Assembly: GCF_009905375.1 (NCBI RefSeq)
Contig: NC_133648.1
Coordinates: 88,846,307-88,910,306 of the forward strand
Direction of reading: 5' to 3'
From: Apium graveolens
Taxonomy: Eukaryota > Streptophyta > Magnoliopsida > Apiales > Apiaceae
Length of the DNA: 64,000 nucleotides
Part shown: one piece after another, positions 11,201-22,443 of the stretch
How the letters are laid out: the number at the start of each line of letters is the position of its first letter
How positions within the stretch are numbered: the first letter of the stretch is position 1
Notes under the pieces: model-generated
The model's input: only the letters and a program-made list of their open reading frames with translations
Told to the model about the DNA's origin: nothing
Databases searched by the model: none
Position numbers and translations under genes: made by a program

Positions 11201-12337
11201 ATTCATCTAAACCAAGTCAAAATGTGACCAAGAACATCAAATCCAACAAGTATCACTCCTAACTCCAAAATCAACAAAACCACTTACTAAACAAAGCTCT
11301 AAACATGAGTACACACCCATTACACTAACCCATCATCTAAACATTATGAAATCCAAACCAACAAAACTTAAGACTAAGGGTTTGAGAAGTTATACCTTTC
11401 TTGGAGAGTGGAGAATCACTTAGGAAGCCTTAAATAACCACTAACTATCTCTACTAAGCTTGGATCTTGAAGAAAACATAAGAAAACACAAAGTTAGTTT
11501 CTTGAAAACAATATTCACCAAGAACTTTGATGAATTGATTAGCTATGTTAAACATGGAATCTTGAGCTTAAACTTATGGCTCATCTAAGTTATGAATTAT
11601 GGAAGCTAAAGAAACAAACCTCTTCAATTATGATTAAGTGGAGCTTGGGTTTTGGAATTTTCTTCCTTGCTTTTCTTCAAAAAGCCGAGGCAAAAAGATG
11701 GGGGAAGAAGAAAATGTGTTTGTTTTGGTTTCTTTTGATTTTTGTGTTTGTGAAATGAATACTTGGTGGAGATTTCTTTGATAAAGTGATGACATCACTT
11801 GGATGACCTCACCTCCAAACCACATGTCTTCCCCTTATGGTTTGATGATGTCACCTTCTCTTTTAACCACTTATTTTAGCTTCTATTGGAAGCTTCCTTC
11901 ACATTCTACTTGTATGTGCTTGTCCCTTGGTCGTTTATTTGTTTTACGGTTCACTTAACTTTCGTTCTCGTTTATCGTTTGAGGGATCATACCCGGGATC
12001 TCATTACTTAGGTTCCCTTAAACCTTTCTCAATATTTTATATTCCTTTTATGATCCTCTCTTAAAATCCTTGAATTAAAATCCTTTTAATCATGTTACCT
12101 TATACTTAATTCTATCTGTATCTGATGGGTTTTCGGGAAAAATCAAAGTGTTTGAATTTGGATTCTGACGATCTTTACATACACCTATATACCATATAGA
12201 GTACTAATAAGATCTCAGAATATCAATAAAAGAACCCCCTATATAGTGTGGGATAAAAAGTTTTCTTATTCAGCATAATCAGCAAAATCACTATTCATAA
12301 GGGTTATAAAAAGTCCAAAATTTTTGGGGTTATTACA
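8237..12337 (-). repeat. 3' LTR of element A (4101 bp)
   Basis: Starts TGTAACACCCCC and ends GGGGTTATTACA on the plus strand. It is unusually long for an LTR. It includes a 56-bp minisatellite near 10017-10190, an AT dinucleotide run near 10225-10255 and a nearly G-free A/C-rich tract at 11100-11340. No protein-coding region is supported inside it. Confidence 0.92.
10017..10195. repeat. 56-bp minisatellite in the A 3' LTR
   Basis: Three tandem units begin with GAGTCATAAGT at 10017, 10073 and 10129. Each holds the inverted pair GAATATTC...AATATTCATT. Equivalent arrays occur in the other LTR copies. Confidence 0.75.
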
Positions 12338-12350
12338 GTCTCCCTTCCTT
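12338..12350 (-). other. Polypurine tract of element A
   Basis: AAGGAAGGGAGAC on the minus strand directly abuts the 3' LTR start. Confidence 0.8.
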
Positions 12351-12924
12351 AAAAGGATTCCGTCCCGGAATCAGATAAAAATGAATAGGGATACTGTCTT
12401 AGCATTGATACGTGGAACACGTTATGAACTTGCTACAGTTTCGGGGGTAGGGCTAGCTCATATGCTAACTTCCCAATACGTCTTAATATATCCAAGGGTC
12501 CAACAAATTATGGGCTTAACTTTCCTTTCTTTCCGAACCTCATCCATCCTTTCCAAGGGAATACCTATAACAGCACTAGGTCCCCTACTTCCTATTCTTT
12601 GTCCTTTCATGTCACATCAATATACCTCTTATGTCCATCTTGGGCTACTACCGTTTGTCCTCTGATTAGATCTATTATATCATTGGTCCTTTGGACCACT
12701 GCTGGTCTGAGCATCTTGCGCTCTGCAGCTTCATCCTAATTTAAGGGAGATCGACATCGTGCTCCCTCAAGGATCTCATAAGGCGACATCCCGATACTGA
12801 CATACGATCTATTGTCGTAAGAAAATTCAATCTGTGCTAAGTGACCATTCCGAATTCTTTCAAGTCTATTGCACAGACTCTCATCATAGCTTCTAGCATT
12901 ATAGCTCTTGCTTCTCAATACCCA
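12351..12924 (-). pseudogene. Integrase C-terminal domain remnant of element A
   Basis: The minus strand gives GHLAQIEFSYDNRSYVSIGM followed by SPYEILEGARCRSPL (12880-12740). Next come IRGQTVVAQDGHKRYID, EVGDLVLL, FPWKGWMRFGKKGKLSP and VGPLDIL, the GPY/F module of chromovirus integrases. TAG codons at 12592-12594 and 12565-12567 and a frameshift break it. Both stops recur at the same sites in element C. The chromodomain-like tail present in C is deleted here. Confidence 0.75.
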
Positions 12925-15689
12925 TTCTTTTCCAGTTTGTAATCGTTACTACCTTCCGTTCCTAATATTATACTGGTTATACTTTTGCTCGTTAGCATTT
13001 TATAACCTTTTAATAACCACGTCAACCTTAGTATCACGAACGTGTTAGATTCGGAATACCACCGCACAGATACTACTCCTTTCTAGTTGCTTCTATCTTT
13101 GAAAGCTTGATCCATCGTATAGAAGTAAAAGAATTAATTGAGAGATCACTATGATCATGAACACTTGTTATATCGCATAGTTAGTACAGAAGGTGGCCAG
13201 CCTTTAGTACTTGACAAACAATTAAACAACATGTGGTATCCTACTAGGCTTCTATCACATAGATAAATAGTCATTCGGCAATACCTCCCCTTCTGGAAGG
13301 GTTGTTCTTCTCAGCTTACATGAAATGAAAAGGAGAGAAAAGAACGAATTGAAGAGAATTGTATATATAAAAAAAATATACTGCCATAAAATATCTGGCT
13401 TGGAATCTACCTCTGAACTATAGAGGTTTATCATAGGAGAATAAAACATATATGTATATAAATCAACATCAAGTATAATAGCATCGCATTTCACATGCCT
13501 AAATATTTTTTTGCTATTCTATCCATCATTCTATGGACCCATGCTCTTGCTCGAGCTTATACACAATCACCTTTGAAACTCCCTCGACATCAAAAATCGA
13601 ATCTGGGATTTCATTCTAGACATCATCGTTATTAGAATTCTATGCTTGCACCTTCCTCGTATAGTAATACGACTCTCTATTGACAAGAAGGAATAAGTAT
13701 TCAATAGGTAGATAATCTACTTAATTAGTCTATCAATGATAACTTATACACCACCACGACCCGATTAGTGGTACTCAATCTCAACATCCATTCCAATACA
13801 ACTCTCACGGTTGTAAGTAATCGGCTCATTACTCGTAGAATCATTCCTGCATACTATGGTCCACCGTTGACCTATTGTAGTCATTCGTTTTCCATGAAAA
13901 CTTAATAGCTAACCATCCGGAGTCCATACATATCGTATCGAATCCTTCTAAGGAGGTAACATAATCATCATTCATGATCCATGAAGAACACTCCTGATCC
14001 TGACGTACATACATGACATGAAGCAGATAAAATTGCAGAAGAGTTTCAATGAAAGCAGCGATAGCAGGTTAATACCATTATTAACCATGTCTTTATTAGG
14101 AGACATGAAGCTCAAAGGTTCATTTAGTCCTTTCGTAACATGGTCCTGGCTTATCTCAAGATATGACCTTATAAGATAGATAGCCCGCTCACGGCGATTT
14201 TATAAATTAAATCTTTACCAAACTACTATCACGGTTGAGTGTCGCACAATCATCAGAAGGAATGTCAATCTTTCAAACCATAATACAATCTTCACGGCTT
14301 TAACCATTATCACTGTATTCCTCTGGCACGAGTGCCGATAATTGTCTTCTTAAACTTAAAGTGTCAGCCACCTCTTTGGCCTTTCCTGATAGTAATATTT
14401 CCTTATAATCAATGTCATTTTAACCACCTTCACTAAATTTTCTACCTCATTTCAAACCACTGCTTATGTGAAAATGCTTTTCTTAAGTCCTTGTGATAAA
14501 AAAATCACCATTTTTCCATAAGTCACTGCCTTAGTCTTTAAATGTAAACATTATCATGGTTGACTCTCGATCGTACTTAGGACATCTTTTATCTTGGACC
14601 CTTCTTGCTTTAACAATTCTGACCTTCATTGGTTCAGTCTATACTTCTTATGGTTTAACACGTGCCCACCTGACATTATTATAATTACACCATTTTTCCT
14701 TTATCAAATTTCTATTCTTGAGAACTTTAAATATTACCTTTCTCCTTATAAAACCTCTAAGGTTATCCTTAAATCATTCCTCCTGTATTCCCTAGGTACA
14801 GGGCATATCAAAATATCATTTACTAATACTAGAACCATTGTTTATACACTTCTAAAAAATTTCTCTACTGATCTTTATAGGTTGTTGTTACCTTAGTCCT
14901 TCTTTCCATACTACCCAACTCATAATGTCCCTATTAAGGGTGAAATGTTTTCCTTTATGCATCCCCCATGGTTCATCTCAAGCTATTGAGGTTATGTCCT
15001 TAATTCCACCTTTAAAGAGGTACTTGCATCCTTACATGGATAAATCAAGTCATATATCCCTGATAAGGGTATCTTATTCAATCATTCCCATCTCGATATT
15101 CTATACCAAATTTCACAATTGTATCCTTATTCAAATTGAGGTGAATCCATATGGCCTCCAAAAGATAACAATGGTTATCCGTTTTTCTTTCCTGATTTGG
15201 TAATGATAACATGGATGTTCTGGAAGATATTGGTCGTGTTCAACGTGAACTTCTTCTTAATGAATCCTTATTTACTTTTGTTGTTTATCTCAACAATCAT
15301 CTCAATGTTGGGATATCTTTCATAACTAGCGTCTCCCTTTCTGGGTATCAAGCCACCGGTCTTACACTTCACATTCTTGAAGGTCACTTCCTTCATCCAA
15401 TTTTCCTAATTTCTTACTTTCTTGTCTCCTCGGTCTATTCGCGTCTCATTACTTATCCTTCGAACTATCTCAAGGTTTCCTCGAATCCTCCAAACTTATA
15501 GGGGATAAAATTTATGTATCTCTTATGCCTTCAACCATCAACTTTAACTCATGGTGAATCACCCTTATCCTGACGATTACATACTTTTCTATTTCTATTG
15601 CTACGAGTCTTTAGGGTTTCCTCATACCCAACTCCCTTATCATTCCTCAAACTCTATTGTCTTTATTTTCCTTTCCACTTCAGTTTCTG
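12925..15689 (-). pseudogene. Decayed central region of element A, mostly unresolved
   Basis: This 2.8-kb stretch should hold protease, RT and the integrase core of a Tekay-like element, but I can identify only an RNase H end motif. It reads GKAKEVADTLSLRRQLSALV on the minus strand, 14318-14395. No RT YxDD box or DD35E integrase core could be read in any frame. It is collinear with 43160-45949 in element C. Confidence 0.5.
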
Positions 15690-16454
15690 TTTATTTTCTT
15701 TTTTATTACAATCATTTCATGAACCCAATACTCATTGACTTCAAACATCACGTCGTTCTGGGATTCTTGTCCTCCAGACGAATCTTGACAACTTTTACAA
15801 TCTTAGATTTATAATTTATCATACTCGTTCGCCTTTGTTCTGGCTCTAAAGCTTTTACACTATCTCCATAACCTTGGGAATTACTTTCTCGAAAACAATT
15901 GACTGAACTTTAATCAGTTTATCATAACCTCTGGCTCCGTGCCTTTCTTGGTCTTTCACCAGCGGGTGGCCTCTCTCTTAGGAAGGTAAGTGATAAAAAC
16001 AGTCTTTTGTGCTTCATCAATCATTTAGAATATAAAATCATTCCTCTATTTCCTTTAGCCAGGCTCTTGCCTCGGCTAGGTCAGCTTGTTCCTTGGAACT
16101 CTGAGAGCTTAGCGACTTAAAGGTCCTGAAAGAATTTCCCACCGCATTGTTTCCTCAGGGTGGTGCATGGGAATAAAAGTATAATTTTTGTTTAGGCAGG
16201 TCCATGAATTGCCCCATAGGAGTACCGTCTTGGTTCTCCCTATCTTGCTCGACTTCTATTTTCTCAGTATGAAATGTTTTCTCATCCTCCCCATAATCGG
16301 GGTCATCCTACATGTTTTAAATCCTCATTTTCCACTTCATTATGTTATGGGTTCCTTCTATCTTGATGGCGTCCTCCCTGAATATCACATTCAGGGTTTG
16401 CCCTAACTCTTATTCCTCGAACTATGACTTTCATCTAAGATCTAGTCCTTAAGC
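15690..16454 (-). pseudogene. Gag domain remnant of element A
   Basis: Minus-strand codons give an acidic lead (PDYGEDEKTFHTEKIE), GTPMGQFMDLPK and then EARAWLKEIEE. After stops, pieces match HLP...RGHPLVK and FEKVIPKVME. The EARAWLKE-I-E and KYFP-like order is the Tekay/Del Gag core. At least five in-frame stops are present. Gag here follows, rather than precedes, an RT-RNase H fragment, which is abnormal. Confidence 0.6.
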
Positions 16455-17265
16455 TCTTGTACATTTGGAACCCAAATTCTGTAGGGATACCTCATTATTC
16501 TCTCATCATCTTTCTAGGTATTAATCTCTTCTCTAGTCATTGGTTCTCTGCCTCTATTCATCACTTTTTCTTGGCACAATATGATCTTCTCCAATAATTC
16601 GGGCTGTATTGCAATCTCAAACAGCTTTTCGGTACCGGCTCCGGTTACCTTCACTTCTATTTCCATTTTTTCAAAATCTCTTATCAACTCTCCTAAAGAC
16701 ATTTTCATCTTGAGTCTCTCTTTTATACTAAGGGCATTAGCCACCATTTTGGCTTTCTCTGGATGATAAAGAATCTCATAATCGTAATCCTTGATTAGCT
16801 CTAACCACCTCCTCTGGCGCATGTTGAGCTCTTTCTACGTGAAAGTGCACTAGAGCACTTATGGCTTGTGTAAATCTCGCACTTCTCTCCATACAAGTAG
16901 TGCCTCCAATCTTTAGGGAAAAACTATTGCCACGAGCCCAAGCTCATGGGTGGGGATATCGAATTTTATATTCCCTTAATTGTCTTGACGCGTACGCGAT
17001 TACCTTGTTGTGCTGTATAAGAAGCACCCTAATTCCTTATGCGAAGCGTCACTACACATCAAAAAATCTCCTTTTCCATCCGGCAACGCCAATATAGGGG
17101 TCGTCACCAATCTTTGCTTCAGTTCTTAAAAGCTGTTCTCGCATTTCACTATTCATTCGAACTTTTCAGTCTTACGAGTAAGCCGCGTTAAAGGGGCTAC
17201 TATCTTTATAAACTTGAACGAACCTCCGGTAGTGACCGGCCAATCTTACCTCTGGTAGTCGCCCT
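16455..17265 (-). pseudogene. RT C-term / RNase H / integrase N-term fragment lodged upstream of gag in A
   Basis: The minus strand shows GHYRRFVQVYK (RT thumb), GDFLMCSDASHKELGCFL-type RNase H codons, VIAYASRQLREYKIRYP, RRWLELIKDYDYEILYHPEK with MVANALSIKE, and IWVPNVQELKD with ILDESHSSR (integrase N-terminus). It then stops abruptly and Gag-like codons begin. The RNase H frame has a 1-bp shift after GCFL. The same fragment with the same shift is in element C at 46705-47515. Confidence 0.75.
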
Positions 17266-17673
17266 AACCATGGTTATCAATTCCTCAGTGGTCCTTTATT
17301 CATTCTTGTCAGGATCCTCCATGGGATCCTCCTCAGCAACAATCCCTTCTAGGACAGCATCCTCAACCGCTATATCCTCAATATGAACATCATCCGGTCC
17401 CTTGTTAGGACGCTCTATCAGATCCACAATCAGATCTCCAATAAGTAATAACACATCATCGCACTGTTGCTCCTCAACCTCACGGTTCGGAGTCCCGCTA
17501 CCATATACGATGACGAACTACGCTTCTATCACGATATTTAAAAGGGTTCCCATAAGGGTTTTAACTATCAGTACAACATTAGGTAGTCCGACTATGAACT
17601 TGGCAAGAGTTCTTATTATCTTAGTGAACTTATTATTTTAACGTCACTTCATCTCTGAGGTTTATAACGCTTA
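17266..17673 (-). pseudogene. Leader and Gag N-terminal-like segment of element A
   Basis: Following the PBS, the minus strand encodes an acidic stretch (DDVHIEDIAVEDAVLEGIV) ending before the inserted pol fragment. It resembles the acidic start of the Gag piece on the other side of that fragment, so the fragment may have landed in gag. No complete ORF. Confidence 0.4.
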
Positions 17674-17685
17674 GCTCTGATACCA
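17674..17685 (-). promoter_or_regulatory. Primer binding site of element A (initiator tRNA-Met)
   Basis: TGGTATCAGAGC on the minus strand, 4 bases inside the 5' LTR, is a perfect plant initiator-Met PBS. Confidence 0.9.
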
Positions 17686-17689
17686 TTTC

Positions 17690-20600
17690 TGTAACACCCC
17701 CAAATCCGGGGTCGGGGATCCGGGTTGTCACCAGTTCCATTTCCCTTAATAACACTTAATCTTAATAAACAATCAACTACTGCGTACTGTGACCCCACAA
17801 TATACACACACACCACAAGTTATAGTCTAAGAGATGAATGCCAAAAATAACACAAGTCAGTTCATTCCACAATTATAAGTCGTTATACCTCGAAAGGGTT
17901 TCTGAATAAATTTACATCTCCTTGCCATTATTACAATTCATATAGATACCTAAGTCTGGAACACCAAAAGTTAAAAGCCTAGCCTATTGGTAATTCCTAC
18001 CTCAGCTACTGCGGCATCAACGCCTCCAGAAAACTGCGGAACGTTTCCTAACCGCTTGCGAATTAGGAGCCTGGTCATGTTCATCTTTTTTATCTGTTGT
18101 TGTGTGATGAAAGAAGAAAACAAGGGTAAGCAACAAGCCCACCGAAATAATATGTATAATAATTAACAATATATGAGCATACTCATAGTACTCATGAAAG
18201 TCTTGGTCAAAAAGAAATGAACCAAGTTTGTTATCTTAACGCGACCAAGTCGCAAAATATTCAGTATATATATACATATATACTTTTCACAATCTTTGAA
18301 ATCCTCTGACATGTATAATATACATAGAGTTCCAGTTTATAACTGTATAAAAATATCGTTGCAAGGTGATCTCATATATCTAACCTTGTCTCAACGTTTT
18401 TTTGAAAATCTTTGACATGCATAAGATAATCATTTACTAGATATAAGTTTAAAAGATGAAGTTACAAGATACTCCAATATACTTATATCTTTTCCGAATA
18501 CTACTTGAACTACCACCGTTCAAGTTATAATTAGTTTCAAAAGTTCATCATACTAATGAGACTACAAGATAAGACTTGAATAGATTCAATCTTTGAAATA
18601 TCATTTGAAAGAAATGAAGTTACGAGATACTTCATTAAGTCCCAATATATATATACACCTATATATATACATTTCATACACTCCTTGAAAACCTCTGTTA
18701 TGAAAATTATAAATAGAGTTGCAATATCCAATGAATTTGGAAAGGAGAAAACCTTGGCATAAACCTGATATCTTGCTGATCAAGCAAAGATACCAATAAG
18801 TAACCTTTTCTACTAGTAGATGGACGAATTCCCCACTGGTCATCACCCTGGCCGCATTAGGACCTATGCTGGACTGCCACTCAGCCACTTACACATTGAT
18901 GGACTCCCACTGAGCCACTTACACTTTCATGGACGCCCACTGAGCCCATGTTGCTTATGCCGACTCAAATAGATGGACTTACTTCCCGAACGTTGGGTAA
19001 GTAATCAATTCATTTATCAAAACAGCAACCTCATTGCGAATATAAAATACACCACAGAGCCGGATCCCTTAGATTTTTTGAGCGAGTATTCAAGTCCCCT
19101 TTGAAAGGAAGATCTTAAAATATAAAAATGAGTTTTGGGGTCCGCTCTAACCTTTAAAATCATTTTGAAGACTCGAAAATATTTTTATGAATGTTTGGAG
19201 TAATGTTGATTTAATGAAATAAATCAGTCCCGATATATTAGAAAATATCTGAATATTATCATTTAAATAATATTCCCATAAAGGATATTCTCTATAAAAA
19301 TAATTGAAGTAGAAGTTTTAAAACTAATACTTGAAATGAATAATAAATAACCAAAGATAGACTTATACGGAACTACGATCTTTATTTGAATAATCGAAAG
19401 TAAGTTTGATTATCGAAACATTATTCTTTAATAAAATAAAGAATATTATTTAGTAAAATAAGTGGAGTCATAAGTCCTCAAATGAATATTCAAAATAATA
19501 TTCATTAAATAAAATGAGCAGAGTCATAAGTGCTCAAATGAATATTCAAAGTAATATTCATTAAATAAAATAAACTGAGTCATAAGTCCTCGAATGAATA
19601 TATTCAAAGTAATATTCATTAAATAAAATAAAGTTATCAAATAAACCTTATTCGATTAATATTTTTGAAAACTATATCTATCTATATATATATATATATA
19701 TATAAATATATATAATATACTCGGGAACATCGACTCCCGGTTTAGAAAATATCCACCTTTGGGTCCCCTATACTAAGGGTATACACAACTACTGCTTATC
19801 TCTAGCATAGGTATTATGCAGTTTATAAGCAATTGAATCAACCATTAGATATCAAGATTACGAAAACAGGCATGCATATATACCATATCAGCATGCTCCA
19901 ATATATCGCAAAATTTACTAATAACAATCATGCACTTATCACAAGATAATGCATATACATATATTTACATCACAACAACAGTATAACGGGTAGAAAACTT
20001 GCCTGAGTGTTCCCGGATAGACTTAAGCTTAGAGTGGGTCCGATAACCTATGAACAATAACATAAGTCGGAATTAAACCCCGGTCACTTAAGAAACTAGA
20101 CTTTAACCAATTGAACCTTAATGTTCGCTTATGGTCACTTCTACGCTTAACGAATCACATAAGTCGTTCGAGTACCCTCGGCTCCACCATTTTTAATAAA
20201 TTAACCATTAAGAATTTTAAGGCGATTCTTTCGCGAATACCCTACCAACTGCCTAATACACTTTACATAAATGGTTCATACTCCAATTAGTTATTTAAGG
20301 GCCTTAACCAAGGTTTCAAAGTAAGGCGAGGGGTAATGGTTCGTTCGCGAAACGCCGTTACTTAAAACGGTCGTTTCTCCTAAACCGTACATCGGATTCA
20401 AGCGTACCACATATCAAAACGAAGATCGTAACATGAACTATCTAAAAATGGCAATGGTCAGACTCTTACAGTGAGTTCACGGGTCCTGAAGTTAAGAACA
20501 AAACCAGTCTTTCTTAATATTTAATATTCCTTTTATGATCCTCTCTTAAAATCCTTGAATTAAAATCATTTTAATCATGTTACCTTATACTTAATTCTTT

Positions 20601-20822
20601 CTGTATCTGATGGGTTTTCGAGAAAAATCAAAGTGTTTGAATTTGGATTCTGACGATCTTTACATACACTTATATACCATATAGAGTACTAATAAGATCT
20701 CATAATATCAATAAAAGAACCCCCTACATAGTGTGGCATGAAAAGTTTTCTTATTCAGCATAATCAGCAAAATCACTATTCATAAGGGTTATAAAAAGTC
20801 CAAAATTTTTGGGGTTATTACA
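17690..20822 (-). repeat. 5' LTR of element A with a 968-bp internal deletion
   Basis: The 3133-bp TG...CA repeat is collinear with 8237-12337 but lacks the part corresponding to about 11050-12020. The join is at 20511-20515, where aaccagtct meets ttaatattta. A 56-bp minisatellite lies at about 19464-19635 and an AT run at 19680-19715. Confidence 0.9.
19464..19640. repeat. 56-bp minisatellite in the A 5' LTR
   Basis: Three units begin GAGTCATAAGT, as in the partner LTR. One unit carries a 4-bp expansion (gaatgaatatattc). Confidence 0.65.
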
Positions 20823-20827
20823 TCGGG

Positions 20828-21658
20828 CTTCCCACCATACCACTCTGTCATATTCAATAATGTCGAACTATTAATCGGAGCACTAGGGAGTTGCATCTGC
20901 TCATGTGCGGCCCAACGAACACCAACCGCCACGCACAACTTTGTCACAATAGATGCATAGGGTATCGAACCCATAGTACTCACTCGCAAGAACCTTAGAA
21001 TACCCTGATGGATCACCATCCCAAGATCCACATAGTCTCCATGCAGAATACCACACAACAAACGCGCACGCTCCACAGTAATCTCATGCACGTGAGAAGA
21101 CGGCATGATATTAGCACAAATAAAAAAATTCCATGCACATGCAAACCTGTTCATGCACGAGGCAGGGAACGTGGTATACTTATTTGTGCCCTTCTTGAAC
21201 TTTCAATGAGTTTCAGGCACACATAGGGTAGCAACATTCAAATCTAAGTTAAACTCCTCTGAAGTCTTCTTGTTCTAGTTCTCCTGCTCCTCCTTCTTCT
21301 CGGGCTGCTCAATCACCCTATGAATTGCCTCAGCACTGTAGTCCACCGTCATCCCCCTTACCATAGTGAACCCGTTCTTATCCGCCTTAGCATTAGCATA
21401 AAACTCACGCACCAAACTCATGGGCACAACAGCGGGTGTCTCGCAGAAAACAACCCAGCCCATCTCCAAGATCATCTCCAACAACTTACTATCATTCCCC
21501 TATGGTAGAAAACCACGCTCCTTGGCTATAGGCTTCAAAATTAGCCTCACATACTCTGCCTCAGTCTCGGGAGTTAAAAATCTAGGCCTCACACCACCTG
21601 CACTCGAAGAATCAGTGGTGCTGCTGCTTATTTGAGTTCGCTGTCTTTTTGGTGCCAT
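20828..21658 (-). pseudogene. Env-like / plant-transposon-protein ORF of element E, N-terminal part
   Basis: The ORF starts at ATG 21658 (CTCAATGGCACC context) with MAPKRQRTQ and a serine-rich segment. It then has ETEAEYVRLILKP and a conserved region RFACAWNFFICANIMPSSHV (21150-21090) followed by ARLLCGILHGDYVDLG. The latter two are typical of the putative plant transposon protein domain found downstream of pol in Athila elements. Its role is unknown; env-like is only positional, and no clear signal peptide or membrane anchor is seen. In-frame stops occur near 21500, 21275 and 21200. A TATA box 100 bp upstream suggests its own transcript. Confidence 0.75.
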
Positions 21659-21755
21659 TGAGATTGAAAGAGTTTGAGAGAATAGAAGTTTGTAAGAGAG
21701 ATTGTGTGTTTGAGAGTTTTGAAAAGTGATGGAGAAGTTTGTGTATAGGTGTATG

Positions 21756-21763
21756 TATATATA
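21756..21763 (-). promoter_or_regulatory. TATA box in front of the env-like ORF of E
   Basis: TATATATA on the minus strand lies about 98 bp upstream of ATG 21658. It is followed by a CT- and CA-rich leader, exactly like a plant promoter and 5' UTR. The GC-rich block at 21947-22042 lies further upstream. Predicted from form only. Confidence 0.5.
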
Positions 21764-21946
21764 GGAGATTGGGAGAGAATTAGTTATGGAAAAGGAGTGG
21801 GAATTGATTATGGGAATAATGGGTTTGATTTGGAGAGGGAAATTTGGGATGTGGAAGAGTAAAATTCGGGTGAGAATTGAATTTATATTAAAATCCCTAT
21901 TTTTCTCTTCAAAAACTAAATTATATATTTTTTTTCTGAAACAGGG

Positions 21947-22042
21947 ACCCAGCGCGGGCGCGCGCCACCTGGGCGCGGGCGCGCCCAGTTTCTGGAATTT
22001 CAGCACGGTCACGCACCAAGTCAGCGCGGGCGCGCCCAGTTA
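21947..22042. promoter_or_regulatory. Internal GC-rich GCGCGGGCGCGC module of element E
   Basis: Three GC-rich segments with the core GCGCGGGCGCGC, plus a degenerate one (GCACGGTCACGC), occur 290-385 bp upstream of the env-like ATG. The same core forms the block upstream of the LTR TATA boxes at 6263-6346, 53906-53993 and 54246-54313. Confidence 0.55.
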
Positions 22043-22443
22043 CTGGAGTTGGCCCTGGATTTTTTTGTTTTTCTGTTTTTTTTTGTGTTTTTATCTTTTA
22101 TTTCTGCTTTCTCTATCTACTAATGTACAACAAACTTGGGTTGCCTCCCAAGAAGCACTTGGTTTACGTCGTTAGCTCGGCGTAGAATCTCGAGATCAAG
22201 TAGATAATAAAACAGCACTAACCACCTCACGGTTTGCCGTATCCCCATAGTAGTGCTTCAACCTCTGACTATTTACCTTGAATGCTTGGCCTGGATCATT
22301 CTAAAAAATCTCCACAGCTCTGTGCGGAAACACAGTTTTGATTATGAAAGGCCCGGACCATCTCGACTTCAATTTTCCAGGAAAAAAACGGAGACGAGAG
22401 TTAAATAACAGAACTTGTTGTCCCGACAAAAATGACTTGAGCA
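22043..22443 (-). other. Pol C-terminal tail or pol-env spacer of element E
   Basis: The 0.4-kb stretch follows the integrase stop. Some codons still look like an integrase C-terminal segment (WSGPFIIKTVFPHRAVEI on the minus strand near 22365-22315), so the integrase has lost its end to a frameshift near 22444. The remainder is non-coding spacer. Confidence 0.5.

Larger units (their letters stand above)
8237..20822 (-). mobile_element. Element A: non-autonomous Tekay/Del-like chromovirus relic with 4.1-kb LTRs
   Basis: TG...CA LTRs at 8237-12337 and 17690-20822 are flanked by the 5-bp duplication tcggg (8232-8236 and 20823-20827). Minus-strand order is 5' LTR, initiator-Met PBS, decayed internal region of 5.35 kb, PPT and 3' LTR. 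The inside has Tekay-like Gag, RNase H and integrase C-terminal remnants with shared stops, in an odd order. It sits inside the env-like ORF of E. By eye the two LTRs differ by only about 2% over their first 180 bp, so insertion is fairly recent. Confidence 0.92.

Noticed and set aside
11576..11758. Short plus-strand frame with a hydrophobic stretch inside the A LTR
   Set aside because: It is not preserved as an open frame in the other LTR copies and has no family resemblance.
12324..12665. Plus-strand 113-codon frame considered as a gene
   Set aside because: It lies antisense to the integrase C-terminal remnant and straddles the LTR end of element A.
14594..15814. Series of plus-strand frames of 80-100 codons in the centre of element A
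   Set aside because: They are antisense to a decayed pol region, show no family motifs and are only partly open in the collinear part of C.
17674..17685. PBS sequences considered as tRNA genes
   Set aside because: Only the 12-18 nt complementary to a tRNA 3' end are present. No cloverleaf was found anywhere in the window.
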